Shown: piece by piece, positions 49,801 through 63,100 of the stretch | How positions within the stretch are numbered: the stretch's first letter is position 1 | Layout of the letters: each line of letters starts with the position of its first letter | Source: Plumapathes pennacea | Taxonomy: Eukaryota > Cnidaria > Anthozoa > Antipatharia > Myriopathidae | NCBI GenBank assembly: GCA_964036295.1 | Contig: OZ038463.1 | Span: forward strand, 35,777,678 to 35,841,677 | Reading direction: 5' to 3' | Length of the DNA: 64,000 nucleotides | Notes under the pieces: generated by a model | The model's database searches: none | What the model was told of the DNA's origin: nothing | The model's input: only the letters and a program-made list of their open reading frames with translations | Translations under genes and position numbers: made by a program

Positions 49801-52292
49801 AATAATATGTTAAGCCATAACCATTTCTTTTTGCACACAATCTTTTGGGCCTTTATTTCACAAACTCGACAAACACTTGCATTTGTTTTTGTGTCTACTG
49901 GAAGCTGTAGACACTATCGACTCTGTAATGTAAGTAGCGTGATGTAAGAATCGATAAATAGTCGCTCGTGACTACCCGGGACCAATGAGAAGCATCAATG
50001 GTTAGTTCGTAAAGTCGGGACGATTTCCGACCGTATATTAACTGTACTAATTAACCGGAATTTTAGCCGACTGAAACAACGAGGGCTGACGAAAACCCAT
50101 GCTCTCGCGTCGCGAAGTTCTTGTGCGCGGTGTTTTTAAGTTTGCCTCAAATGGCGCAGTTTTTGTGTCTACTGCTTCAAAGAAGTTGTGCTTTTCGTTA
50201 CTGATTTGATTTGGTCGCGACGGCTGTGAAGTGAAATGTTTACAAAATCTGTCAATGGCGACTGAATAGTCATATTCCCTAGCAATGGTTACTGCATCCT
50301 CAAGCACCTTCATCTCGGGGAACCTATATTTCTTCAGTAGTTCAGTTTCGCCTCGCGACGCTCTCGGAGTCGAGGTAACGCAAGTGCTTTTTTCTGCTGA
50401 TCCGACTTTTGATCTGTAAAACGCCTTCAGTGTCTAGGTATCCTTCTCTCTGTTCCTGCATTAAGTGTGTGCGTTTTCTCAATTCTTAAATTTTCCCAGT
50501 TTCCCAGAAAAGGATTGTTTCTTATAGAACAGTTTTAGCGTAAACACAGATGCGACGCGACATTTTGGCAGCGGGCCAGCTGATTCAAGCTGACGGAAAT
50601 ACGTCACATCTCATCTTGTGTGCAAGAGGAGTGCCTGTGGCAAACGACATTTCTTCAGTCATGCAAAAACATAGAATAAAAAATGCAGTAAACACATGCA
50701 CCTCACAAGTGTCTTTTTTTGTAGTTTAACATCAAACTGTATACTACGATGGATGCCTATTGTACTTCGTACTTCAATTTTAATCTGCTTTTGGTTCTCA
50801 TCGTTGTTATAACATAACTTTGTAGTCTACTTCTCAAGACTCTGAGTGTTCTAAGGGCTGTTTTATTTTTTTCTAGCATACTGCAGCCTATAAGGCACAC
50901 GAATAGCAACGTCACCATAAGCTTGTCTGAATTACAGTATTGAAGTCAAGTGTTTCTGGCACTTTCCTCTGAAGTATTTCTTTCTTAAAAAAAAGGTTCT
51001 TACTGGCCCATAATACTTGGTATCTCAGTTGGAGTGACTCTCGTAGGAACACTGTTAATCTTCATATACAGAAGGAAAAGGCGACAGCGGAGATATATTC
51101 ATCCTTCACCAGGTTAATTCAATGTTTGTGTATTTTGCTCCGGTTTACGTACAAAATATCAATATATCTGCTCCGCCGATTGACTCTGTGAGCCGATGAA
51201 AATATTACTCACAAACAAACAAGTAAGTAATCATAATGCAACAGTGTTTACATCTTTGTAGTTAGTGTTCTTCGGGTATTATTTTATTACCACTTATTAT
51301 TTATTATTACAGTTTGCATATACATTAAAGCTATCTTTCATTTTCAGAGTCACCAACAATTGTTGTACCGATAAAAGGTAATGGACATATTGGGGGTAGA
51401 CGAGTTCTGGGACAATTTTTCTTCGTTTAAAGGCAGCTAATCCTAAAATACTAAAACGTGAGAAAGTTCATGATTCTCGTATAATGGGCATCTTTTGAGC
51501 TCCACAATGTTGATGGCGTTATTTGAAATGTGGTAATTCAGCAACCTCATTCCCAGGCTCTTTCAAAGCTGAGTTGGTAAATAAGTCCCCAACATAACTT
51601 TAGTGCACAAAATAATTATAGTAAAAAGAAGAGAACATAAAAAAGACAGCCGTTACATTGTAAAAATTTCAGTCTAAGCTTCTGTAATCCGATTGTAATA
51701 GCCATTGATTGTGTCACTTTGTTTTTTGTTTTTTTTTTGTTTTTTTGTTGCTGTTTCTTTTACTTTAGAAGAGTCCTACATGGTATCGTACTATCCTGAA
51801 AGTGTAAAATACATTGAACGCATCGCTTCCATTGTGAACTGGTTCCGAGAAACTGCCGGATACGATGTGATTATGGACAAAATGGCGACGAACGAGATGA
51901 GCACATTTGGTCCAATGGACTGGGCAGAAAGACAGATTAGGAAAGCAAGTAAAGTGCTGGTTTTTCTTTCACCGGGTTACGTCAGACTTTGTACAGACTG
52001 CGAAGAAACGTCCCAACAACGAACACTAGACGACATTGGACGAGTCTGGTACGAGATACGCTTGCTGAAAACTGTGTTCCGTTACACTCATTCTTCTGCT
52101 AAGATGGTGTGTATACAGATGGACGAAACAATTAACGTTCATGATTTACCTCCTTGGGCAGAGGTTCGGTATCGGTGGCCGAAAGACCGCGATGAGATAC
52201 TGAATCGTTTGAATAACATATCTGAGATTGCTCCAGCGAGAATTGCGGAAAATACATTGAACGTGGAGGAACACAGTCATGAAGAACTATAA
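43896..52292 (+). CDS. Gene E: IL-17R-like SEFIR receptor, F/D chimera
   Basis: Exons: 43896-44024, 46158-46212, 46726-46782, 47154-47279, 47553-47638, 48393-48458, then either 48626-48689 (7a) or 49387-49456 (7b), then 49681-49722, 50996-51112, 51348-51377, 51769-52292. With 7a the protein has 431 residues, with 7b 433. The signal-peptide exon is MKAFYGLPLFCLLF..., ending CLQIC. The Cys exon is ECMEVC and the basic exon TRTRKS. The fibronectin-III-like domain has IIQWKPING, GYRVTYAEL, KCVLL, IIIHDKD. A stalk and the TM exon (GILV-rich, then RRKRRQRR) follow. The SEFIR domain is 258-431 (with 7a). Exons to 7a match gene F; from 7b on they match gene D. The 50996 acceptor has a purine-rich run (AAAAAAAAG) where D has AAACAG, so splicing there may be weak. 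The canonical poly(A) hexamer of D is mutated. Confidence 0.85.
44755..45023. mobile_element. Harbinger-like MITE with TCA target duplication (gene E intron 1)
   Basis: Inverted ends AGGCCGATTTTCACTAGTGA and TCACTAGTGAAAATCGGCCT flanked by TCA on both sides. The paralogous site in gene F (about 55866) is empty with a single TCA. The interior is made of GGAGACGGAGAAGG-like units. A second copy at 62693-62953 is flanked by TAA. A 3-bp duplication fits PIF/Harbinger MITEs. Confidence 0.75.
45374..45900 (+). pseudogene. Nested small secreted/membrane-protein ORF in gene E intron 1 (broken)
   Basis: From ATG 45374 a signal-peptide-like start (KSYFAACIIVLFIPAEG) runs into YNPKLKLDSTSLIHPKELS. It is then interrupted by an insertion of about 20 bases relative to the gene F copy, with a frame stop. 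A second frame continues with KLCNVALTINACNKY and ends in DIIIY. A third segment from 45702 encodes Ser/Thr-rich sequence and a hydrophobic stretch (HLIVISIQVLWYC). It looks like a small type I or GPI-anchored protein now broken, or an alternative first exon of gene E (a GT donor follows KLCN in phase 0). The family was not recognised. Confidence 0.35.
47815..48145. repeat. Imperfect fold-back repeat rich in TTTGGTTTTGC (gene E)
   Basis: Begins TTCGAAAGTAATCGTGTGATTA and ends GTTTTCGACAGTGATCCGAAAA. The interior is rich in GGTTTTGGTTTTG. The paralogous copy in gene F is at about 59215-59575. Intronic. Confidence 0.55.
49020..49265 (+). pseudogene. Relic of a second fnIII-module exon and recombination junction in gene E
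   Basis: GCGAACGGGAGAAAGTCATT (about 49050-49069) matches the start of gene F exon 60752-60877. After GAGGAAAA the sequence switches to CCTGCTTATCAGAGCTC, matching gene D at about 37262. A repeat fragment follows (CCCCGTCCACACTAATCCGG onward) and then D-like sequence resumes near 49265. This is the scar where the second module was lost. Confidence 0.7.
49387..49456 (+). CDS. Gene E alternative exon 7b
   Basis: GTATCTATGTATCATTATAA... encodes VSMYHYNYSVKGEVNMYVDS, the last fnIII strand. It is 70 nt long, as in gene D exon 37601-37670, with intact TCTCAG acceptor and a GT donor. Both 7a (48626-48689) and 7b enter in phase 0 and leave in phase 1, so including both would break the frame; they can only be alternatives. 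Confidence 0.65.
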
Positions 52293-52985
52293 GAAACAGT
52301 GAATATATATTTCAAGTATTGAGAGTCGTGATGCTGTATATGCTGGCTAGTCACGTGGGAGGTAACTCGTGTATAGAGGGGCCACGAACACACTTTGATC
52401 CAATGCCACGGCCAAATACTGTTACATATCGTTATGTGTTTGAGACTTCGATCTGCTCTGCATTTTTGGACTGATGTTAACATTAGATAGCGTATTAGTC
52501 GAACAAAAACAAACAAACAAACAAAAACAAAAGTCACTCAACCAAGGCTGTAGTAGTCAAGCAAACTGTCTCTACTTGCGGTGGCAACATATATGCAGTC
52601 GCCATTTCAGTGGTCACGCATATAGTGCAATTACTCCGTGCAATTCTTCAATTGTATATATCACAATGTCTCCATGCACTTTGTAAGTAAACTTTTATAA
52701 CATAATTTACGTTTGGTTTAGGAAAAGGAAGAAAATTGATAAAAATACGAGGCAATGTAAAAGATTTTTGCGTAAAAAAGCAAAACATCAAACAACCTAA
52801 GACAGCAAAAAACCCAATAAAACACCATGGCTTCTTCAAGTGAACCCTGTTAGTTCTCTTGACTGATACATCACTCTGAGGCAAGAATCATGGAAGTCAC
52901 ACGGTAAAACAAGCGCAAGAGAATGAAAAGCTTTGCGCTTTCTTTGCAGACTTTACCGTGTGAACCAACCAAAAGTATCAAACTA

Positions 52986-52994
52986 ATGATAATG

Positions 52995-53063
<69 letters not shown>
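52986..53063. repeat. (AAT)n microsatellite
   Basis: Long uninterrupted AAT run at the end of the duplicated 3' flank, close to the point where the D and E downstream sequences part. Confidence 0.95.
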
Positions 53064-53856
53064 TAACCTCACCACTCCATGATTGTACAGTATGGATGAT
53101 AACTAAATAATGAATATTCAGCGAAGTTCAAATATGTCACCGTTTCCTAACATGTTCTTAAACCTGTTGGGTTTGGTTGTGCAAACCCAGCGATAAGCAG
53201 GTGCAAATCCATTTTAATTAAAACCTTGACCTTCGCATATATGGCGATCAATCAACAGGTTTAGTTCTTAGAGCAGGATTATTACATAATATATAGAGTT
53301 CCGACGCGAGCAGTTTTTTGCACGACTAAGATAAATTCGCCAGTGCACCGTTAGCTAAACAATGATTCTTGCTCAAATCATGAAGCGTTTCCGTCTAAAT
53401 TGGGCCTAAGTCAAACGATTATTTACTAGGGAGATAAACATTTTTCAATTGTCTCATTTTATGCTATCCATACTCAGTTTGCATCGTCAAATTTAAACGT
53501 TGCCCGAGGGATGCGCCAGAGGTCATATGTAAGAGTACGTCGACGTCGAAAAGAAAATGAAATTTTATACTTAATAGTGCGTAGCCCTGAATAAATATTA
53601 CAAATCTTGCACAAGGTAAAAATTCAGACGCTACAGTGGCCAAAATGGATCATTTGACATTAGTATATATCAACATATATGTGTGCTTCTCAATGTCATT
53701 TTCTGACTATCTGTCGTTCTCTAAAGTTTGACGCTTTTAATCCATCGCTTCAGGGTTGAAGTGCTTCTGTTATGACAAAGTCCTAATCGAGCGTTACTTT
53801 GCTCCGACCCTTTGCATGACACTTTGATAAGTATGACGTCAATCGGCTATTATGAT

Positions 53857-54045
53857 TCAGTCAAACTTCAAACAATGCACACAAACCTTGTCAAGAGCTT
53901 TGGTCCGCTCCCTTGGCCGTGGCAAATTCACTCGGACTTTGCGTTGAGTGAAAACAGCCTTGTACGTGTTTAATACGGAATACGTCCGGACAGATTCGTA
54001 ATCACCCGCTTTACATTGGAGCACTTCCAAGTAGTTGCTGCTCAT
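53857..54045 (-). pseudogene. TPR-repeat gene relic upstream of gene F
   Basis: Paralogue of 43634-43831: SNYLEVLQCKAGDYESVRTY, with a 9-base deletion keeping the frame. TPR-like only over about 25 residues. Probably carried along by the segmental duplication. Confidence 0.4.
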
Positions 54046-54109
54046 GTTACATACAGCGAACTAGCCGATGGCGCAATTCGTTTTAGAAAGCAGCGAAAGG
54101 ACGAGCGTT

Positions 54110-57100
54110 ATGAAAGCCTTCTACGGTTTGCTACTGTTCTGCCTCCTGTTTGAACGAGCCTTCGTCGAAACAAGACTTATTCAGAAGGCAAGAACCCACC
54201 ATTGGGATCATCGTTCGTGCCTGAAGATTTGTGGAAGGGTAAGGTTGCGGTTTTCATGCTGTTGTAATTCACCGCAGTTTCTCACTTCATTCTTATTCCT
54301 TTCTTAAAACATATACCCGAGCTAAACAACTTCTAACTCAGGTTTTGCGGTCGATTTATTTGTAATAACATTTGTTGGGGTTAAAGAGCGAGTCGAATTA
54401 GAATTTCTGACTTTGTTTGTTTGGGTGACGTTTTAATCATTCCGGAAAAGGTATAGCCGAAAAGCCCTTAAATATTTGCTTGTTCTGTGGGAATTGTTTT
54501 CTAGACTGTTTTAAATCTTTAGCCTGACATTGTAAAGAGTTTCTGCTCAAGAAGACTTTCGAAAGCATAGTGATGCTAGCGCATTCCTCTCAAGTTTCTT
54601 GCATACCATCTACAACCTCCCCACATACAATGAATAATACACATGCATCGAATCAGTATGCAATGGTTCCCACTGTAAACTGTGTTTCGCTTTTACGTTT
54701 ATTTAAATGCCATTTATGGCAGGGGTGTCAAGTTACATCGAGCGAGTAACCAGTTGTGAATCGTGCGAAAGCGTTATAGTACATAAATGAACGACTGTGA
54801 GTTCGATCGATGAGTCATTGAAGTTACGAGAGCACCCAACGAAGATATTTCTCAAAATACGCTAGTTTGCGCAAATGTGTGGTTATTTGTCCAAAATATA
54901 GTTTATTTTCTGCTTTTTTTACGTTGCTGGCAAACACAGAGGTGTTCCACACTCCCAGGAAGACAATTCAGAATATCCGTTTCCCAGCAGAGCGGTCCCA
55001 GAAAATCTCCCAGCCAGCAACTTGATGGTGTACCACTTTGTCAGAAAATGTCAGCATTTTAAACAAAAATGTAGACTCGATTGCAGTCTCGATTGTTCCC
55101 ATGCCTCAAGCGAGACTGAAAACGGCTATCTCTCTCCCAGCAGTCCGATTTATTATTTTTATTCCCAGCCAGCAAAAAAGCAGATAGATCTCATGCCAGC
55201 CAGGACAGGTTGCAGTGCGGAACACATATTTTGTGGAACAGCTCCGATGGGTGCTCCTCAAGTTATCACATCTATACTTTGTCATTCGCTTCCGAACAGC
55301 ATCGACAAGTGATTGACATACACCAATTTGTTTGAAGAGAAATGCTCGCGTCAAGAGAGCGGAAAGTTGCTCGATCTCTGTTCTATCCGCTTTAATTTCC
55401 GGCCGCTGATCAGTTTCGAACGTACGGGTTCGAAATGACATATCAACCCAATACAACAACACTTGCACAGTTCCTTCAGCATGAGATTTCTCGTTGACAC
55501 AAAAAGTTGAATTCCCATAAAATTGTGTCTACCAATATGTTTCCGGGTTCTTATTGTTTTTGTTTTGTTTTTCGTCTTCTTAATTGTTTTTTTCAGTAGG
55601 TCAACAAATGATTGAGTTGACAAACTTGTAGGATAGTTTCACAAACCACGATCATTTACCAGTTGACTGCACGATAGAAATCACAAGTGGTCTAGATCGC
55701 CTCTTAATCATTACTTTCAGGGCAATTCAACTACTAAACCATACCGCTAATCACAGTAATGCATCGATCAATTCCAGCTGTTACCATCTTTGGGCTGAAG
55801 TCAGCGGACAGTGTTATTTCCGTGCACATGTTTTCGGGCACGCAACGTCTTCGTGGCGCAGTTTGTCAGAGTTTACAAATTGAAGAGGAGCAACAGTTGG
55901 AAATAATGTTCGCATGGATGGTGTGTTCCTGGATCTTTTACAGAAAGCGTAGCCGTGGAATGAGAGATATGCAAGTTTACTGTTAAAACCATTAAAAACA
56001 CATCGGGGAATAAAATTTTAATCCATCCATCTTATGAAAATAATATTCTCATGAACTAGACGGCAGCAGTCGGCTAGGCTGTAAATAAGTATGACGTAAG
56101 GACTACTTGCCGCGAATGGAATTAGATGAACCATGGACGAACTCTGTTAAGCTGCTTTTGAGGACACTTATCGCGGCCATTGATCAAAGGAAGAAACAAT
56201 TTATATGTACTTCAATATGTCCCGAGACTTCCGGAAGTCATATTTTGCAGCCTGTGTCATCGTTTTATTTATAACCGCAGCGGAAGGTTACAACCCCAAA
56301 TTGAAATTGGACGCGACGTCACTCATCCATCCAAAGGAATTATCAAAACCATTTAGGCTAAATATCAAGCTTTGTAATGTAACACGTACTATAAACGCAT
56401 GTATTTTATTACATAAACTCTGGTGTGATATAGAGATTTCCGCCACTGAGAAATGTCGTATCTGAACACACGTAAAAATACGATATTTTTTACGTGTGTT
56501 AATATCAGCCAAGCAGTGATCTTGCATGTTTTTGCATTTCTTAGTGGCGGAAATCTTCGCTTACTCGTGAGATATCGAGATGAACACTCGAAGATAAATT
56601 TCATATCTCCGCGCGCCCATGTATTATTCTCTATATATGTTCTGTACGAAATCAAGAGGGCTTCCTTTATGCTCAAAAATCCGAAAACACAAAAAGAGTT
56701 GAAGGGCAGAATGGATACACTACAGTGGATATCATAATCTATTGACACTGTAAATGAAAACTTTAAGTACTTCTAGCGAAACACCGAATTCGACTAACAG
56801 TGCAGGAAGTATTATCATGTGCCCAACAACATCATCATATTTGATTGTTATAAGTATCCAAGTTCTTTGGTATTGCAATAATGAAGACAAACAATTTAAC
56901 CAAAAGTGTTAAAAGTGATACGTGAGCTACCGGATTGCAATTCTGGGCCTATTTATAGACCATCTATAAACAAATTACGGTTTATCTCATTATGAGATTC
57001 ATGTGTATCATTCTTCAAGTATATGCATTTAGTAGTCATATGAGTATTTTTGTTGTAACCGCTGACCAATTTCATTGTACATCATCATCTCTCGAATGTA

Positions 57101-60100
57101 TTCCTTGTGCGATAGATAACGCAGAGTGAGAGGTGTTTAAGATGCTATAATTATATATTTTTCTTTTCTGTACTAGCCTGGTACCTTTCCTGTTGAATGC
57201 ATGGAAGTGTGTAACTCACAACACCGCGAAGGTAATGTTATAGAGCGATAAAATTCACCCTGCAAAATACTATTTAAGTTTTTCAACTATTACAGCTCTT
57301 ATCAACCTCCTGTTGTGATTGGATAGATATTGTTTTAGTCAAAATCATTGCTAATTTATTTCTGTAAATACAAACTCAGCGAGCCACTGTAACCAGTGGA
57401 AATATCGTACTGGGATAGCTCATCGTGGTATGTCCCTTATATCTGGATAAATAACTCAGACCTTTTTATAACTGACTGATTGTCTCGCACCATCCGTTAA
57501 TTTTTTGTATTTTATTACACGACTTCACATTTTCGAGTGCAAATACGGGCCAAAACGAGTGCAAAGATGGGAGCGTATTGCACTCGTCAGGAACCAGATC
57601 AACTGGTTTATTAGCTTACGTGTTCAGTTTTCGCAAACAAAGTTTACGAATGCGTCATTTTTTTGTTCCATTTTGCGCGAGGCGAGAATGTTTGCCCTGC
57701 TTCGTTTGTCGTGTAATAAACAATTTATTATACGAAAAGTCGTGCAATACGGCTGTATTTTTACTCGTCAGTTTTATTTTTTCTCGCCTGAAGCAGGTGT
57801 AATAACCTCTTTGTGTTGTATGGCCTCACGGAGCTGGTACTAACTATTAGATTACTCAACAACAAATTTATAGCACGCGCTCCGAAAGGTATAAGGGTCA
57901 CTCTCGATGTACTGTACCCAGAAAGATTGTGCAGCTTCACCGGAATCCATTATTTGAATTGCTGCAATATACTTTCTTTGTGTTGTTGGTCGCCTTGTGA
58001 CGGTCACTATTTTAAAATACATCTACCCTTTCTATTTCACAGATTTCGCGAGCAAGGTTTACACAAGAACGCGCAAGAGCGTGCCAATTGGTCAAAAGAG
58101 TAAGTAGTTATTGTTAAAACACTACCCGATATTTACTCCAACCGCATAACTGTTTAGTCGTGTTCAAATGCGAAATCAACAGTCAAAAAAGAAAAAAAGT
58201 TTAACTACTTAACAAATATTAGAAGGAGCTTCAAAAGTGTTGTTTGAAACATTGATGTTAACATTTTTTCCCCCAAAGTGGCAAACTTAAAATATAGGGG
58301 CTCTATCGGTCAATGTTTCTTCACGTTTTGTACTTAAAAGCTTGTCGTGCTTTCGCACCGTTTGTATTTGTTTAGTTTCGTCTATTAGTCCTAGTTCTTT
58401 CGGGTATATGGCTGGTTCCATTCACTTTGTGATTTCTACTAATCTCACTTATTTCTTGGTCTATACAGAATGTCCTGATTATAATAGACAAGGCGAAGAC
58501 GAGAAAGTCATACCAAAGGAAAATATGTCTGCAAACTTTACGAAAGACACAAATAACAGTTGGATTGCCATTATACAGTGGAAACCCCTAAATGGTATAG
58601 TAATGTCCACTATTTTTTGTGCTGTTTTATTATAGATTATTATATGGCTGGAGCTACTTCCGGTGAAATCGCGCGCTCTGATTGGTGTATTCACCTATAT
58701 AATACGATAAGCCCATTTTCGCCTCTGTGTAACGCTATTTCCCATGCCTCCTCATGAAAGAATCAAAGATAGCTGCCCCAAGCAAGTGAAAGAAAATGCA
58801 AATATTGACCTCGCATGCCGACCACAGTCCTTTTGAAAATCGGAAATGAGTTTAGAAAGATGGCGAAAGCACTTAATATAAATTACACATAAAACATAAT
58901 TTACTATTGCTTTACAGATGATGTGCTAAAATGGGAAGGGTACAGAGTGACATACGCTGAACTAGCCGACGACCTAAAGTCCAAGTGTATCCTCTTGATG
59001 AAGGTACTGTAATGTCATTGGATAATATCTCACAAGTTCAATCCGGGCCAAACTAAGAGAACTGATTATGTAATGTTAAAACAGGGATTCCGCTCTTCTT
59101 GATATCCTGTTTTGGCATAAATTCATTATTTAGTTCATTACATTCTTTGCCATTTTCTCCAATATAAACACACACGAATTCTTTATTGAAATAAAATACG
59201 AATTCAAATAGAGCCGTTTTCGCATGACTGTCGAAAGTAATCGTGTAGTTTTCAGATGACTGTCAAAAGTAATCCTGTGATTGCTTTGGTTTTGCGTTTG
59301 CTGCGCTTTCCGATTGGTCCAAACAAGTTTAGAAACATTCTTGGCCAATCAAGAGCAAAAGCAAAAACTGGTTGCGATATTCTCACGCAAGAAAGCAAGT
59401 GGCGATGGCGTGTTCTCGCACTGCTGATTGGATAGTAAAACTAATCACAATTACTTGGTTTTGGTTTTGCTCGTACTTAGTCTAATTGGTTGGACGTGCT
59501 TTTGCTCGCCTCATTGATTGCCTCTGTGATTGCTCTGGTTTTGGTTTTCGACAGTCATCCGAAAAGCACTGTGTACATATAATTTGGGTGAAAAGAAAAT
59601 AAACTTAGCATCACTGTTGCAATAATTTACTGTCTAGTTATTTTTTCCTGATAAAGCTACTTTCATATAATTCATTCAATGAGATCTTTCGATGTGTATG
59701 TTTTGCGTGTTGAAATAGAGAATAGTTCGTAACATATAATATATGATCTTGACCTTGTATAAACAACTTATTGTATCTTCACAAAAGCCTGATCGGATGC
59801 ATATTAACAGAAACATTGTATCTCTTCATTTTATCTTTCCAAGAACGAAACCCAGATAATAATCCACGACAAAGACAACTGGAATTACCCAAATGGTCTT
59901 ACTTTGGTTGTAAGTAACTTAACTCAGTATCAGAATAGTCCTTGTCACAGTTTGTTATTTCTATTTATATAGTGTTACTAACCATTGGCTTGCTCATTCA
60001 ATCCACGATTACAAGTCCTATACTTAGTTGAAAAACGATGGCAAGTTCACTAAATGATTACTTCTGGTCTTTTTGTTAGGTATCTATGTATCATTCTAAT

Positions 60101-63100
60101 TCCTCTGTTCCTAAGGCGGATGGGGTTCCTTTTCTTCCCGAAGGTAAGCGGCCAAAAAGGTTTTATCTAATGAATTAATAAATTGTGTTTTTCTGCATTT
60201 CTTTTACTTACATGTGACAGAGGGTCAAACGAAGAGTTTTCGTTTTTCTTTAACGCACGCCACTTTTGTAGACAAGCTCCCAGTTAGAAGTCACCCCTCC
60301 CTCCCCCCCCCCCCCCCCCTCAGTTAATGATATCACTTTAATTATGGTACATTGCAGTTACCGCCAACCAAACATATAATTGGCTTGCTTGAAGAGTATC
60401 GCCAACCTCACGAACTGCACGACCTGGCAGTGTTAAAATTATCAATCGCCTATTTGGGGAATTTGATAGATTCATTAGTACCCTTAGTTTCTTTGGTGTT
60501 TTGCATAATAATCAAACTATTAATGAAACTATTAATGAAATATGTATGTTTCCTCAGTCCGTTTCTGCATTATTATCTGTCATGACATTGTTTACATGTC
60601 TGTTACGTTTTTTTTTTTAATTTATAGTGACTGAAATCACGAAACCCCCTATAAAAAGTAAGTTTCATTCATATATTTTGCCTTTGTTGTTACATTTGCT
60701 TGTATTTCGTAGTAGCATTTATTATGCTCAATAATCTATTGATCGTTGCAGAATGTCCTAAATATAATAGCCAAAGCGAACAGGAGAAAGTCATTCCGGA
60801 TGAAAACATATCTGCGAAGTTTACGAAAGACAAGACTGGCAGTTGGACTGCCGTTATACATTGGAAACCTATAAATGGTATAATAATGTCCGCTAATTTT
60901 CGTGCTGTCTTCATATGCTGTTTAATAAATTTCCACTGGTTTGCCGTGGTGTGGACTCTTATTTACCACGATTTACGTCATCACATGGTCAAAATGCTGT
61001 GGACTCACGAGGTGCTTCGCCGAGTGAGTCCACAACTAATTTTGACCATGTGAAGACGTAATTCGTGGTAAATAAGAGTCCACACCACGGAAAACCAGTG
61101 GAAATTTGTTTTTTACCACAATTTTTAGAAATATACAGGAAACTTTCGTTGTATTTCGCTGCAAAGCGTGACATGCTGGCGTCAGCATCGTTATCTGGAC
61201 TCGTATTTACCACGGTAAATCGACCAATCAGAGAGCGAGAAAACTAGTGTGTTGTGGTAAAAATCATTATTTATACCAGTGTTCGATCAGTAGTTGTACC
61301 CACTCGTTTATAACATATGGGTTTAGAGTTAGTTGCCCATTGGGTGATATACTGGAATCATAGTCTCCCTGTGAGAACTGGTCTGCATACTTTTGTACCA
61401 GGGCTCTTTTTGAAACGTAGGCAAACCTTAGTTTGAGTCAGCAGTCATTGCGATACTCAACTATATACTACTTCAATGCTCACTTTCTGTCACATAAGTC
61501 GTGCACAGGAAAAACAGGCTTGCACACGATGTGAAATTTTACTTTGAATTATAAAAAGTTGGATAGTAATGGCGACGAAAAGCTGACAAACGGAAGTGAC
61601 GTCAAGAAATATTTTCGCCGTGTCCAAAAGATACTAGTCTAATGTAAATCACACATACAGTAACACTTACTTTTTCCCAGATGTGGTAAAGTGGGAGGGA
61701 TACAGAGTGACATACGCTGAACTTACCAATCCTCCAGGCGTGGCCAAATGTGTCCTCTTGATGAAGGTATGTCATTGGTTATCTGATGGGTTAATCCTGG
61801 CAAACTGTAAGAGAACCGATTATGTGACCATTGATGTATTTTTAAAATCTTTTTTAGATGTGCTACGTAGTTAGTTAAATATCGCACGCGGCTTGGTAAT
61901 ATGTGATTAGTCGTATTGTTAAAAACAGGGAGTCAGCTCCCCTTACAGATTTTTGGTCTAAAATTAGTGTTTACTTCATGGTGGTGTTACACTGGTCGAT
62001 TTGCAACGACGATTTGCAACGATACGATCTTGCGCTACAAATTGTTCAGGTGTAACACCCCATTGCGAACAATTTTTCGCAATGTTTGCAGTGCTGCAAC
62101 GCGTTGCAAGTTTTTGAAAGCGATTCATAAATTTGCAACACCGTTGCGCGAATTTGGAGCAAATCGGCGTTGCAAATCGACCAGTGTAACACCAGCTTTA
62201 AACTAATGCCTTACCTCTGACATATACAATCACACGAAATTCTGAAACAAATACAATTCAAATATACCATACTGCACCCAAGACTACGGGTGAAAACAAG
62301 CACTGTTCAAAAAGACCATTTCCAGCGTACGATATATATATATATATGTTTTGCTTCTAAAAGTAGTGTGTATCATAAAACATAAGACCTTCACCATGTA
62401 TTAAAAACTTAATTATTGTATCTTCACAAATGTCTGATCGTTACAGAAACATTGTACCTATATATCTTCATTTTATCTTTTCAAGAGCCAAACCAAGTTG
62501 ATAATCCACGACAAAGACAGCTGGAATTATCCAAATGGTCTTACTCTGGTTGTAAGTAACTTTACTCAATATCGGAATAGTCCTTGTCAAGTTTGTTATT
62601 TTTAATTACGTAATGGTAAGCATTTGGTTTAGTCATTCAATTAACGATTAAAAGGTCTGAGTAATGATGTTTGAAAATTCTAAAGGCCGATTTTCACTAG
62701 TGAAGTAAGCGGAGACGGAGAAGGAGACGGAGACGTAAGACACTTGCGCGCGTGTGAAAATTAGCGAACGGAGACGGAAGCGGAGAAGGAAGCGGAGAAG
62801 GAAGCAGAACGGAAGGTTTTCTTTTTCTTGCGTCTCCGTCTCCGCTTACTTCGGTTACGTTCATCTCCGTTCGCTAATTTTCACAAGCGCAAGTGTCTTA
62901 CGTCTCCGTCTCCTTCTCCGTCTCCGCTTACTTCACTAGTGAAAATCGGCCTTAACAAAACAACACAAGACCGCAGCAGAGTAGCAGTGTACCATGTGAC
63001 ATATGCAAAATAGCTACCACTGTATCGATCACTGTATATAGCTGTCGTGTACGGTTTGTGAATTTCATGATGACAAGCATTAGGTTTGTTGCCATTTTAC

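Larger units (their letters stand above)
52293..54109. other. Intergenic region between genes E and F
   Basis: 52293-52985 duplicates the D 3' flank. 52986-53063 is an AAT microsatellite. 53064-53278 is single-copy here. 53283-54109 duplicates the gene E 5' flank, with the second TPR relic at 53857-54045 on the minus strand. The Helitron-like relic found between D and E is absent. Confidence 0.7.

Noticed and set aside
62754..63013. Arg-rich and Ser/Pro/Leu-rich ORFs
   Set aside because: Both are translations of the palindromic GGAGACGGA units of the Harbinger-like MITE; the same artefact occurs at 44685-44912.
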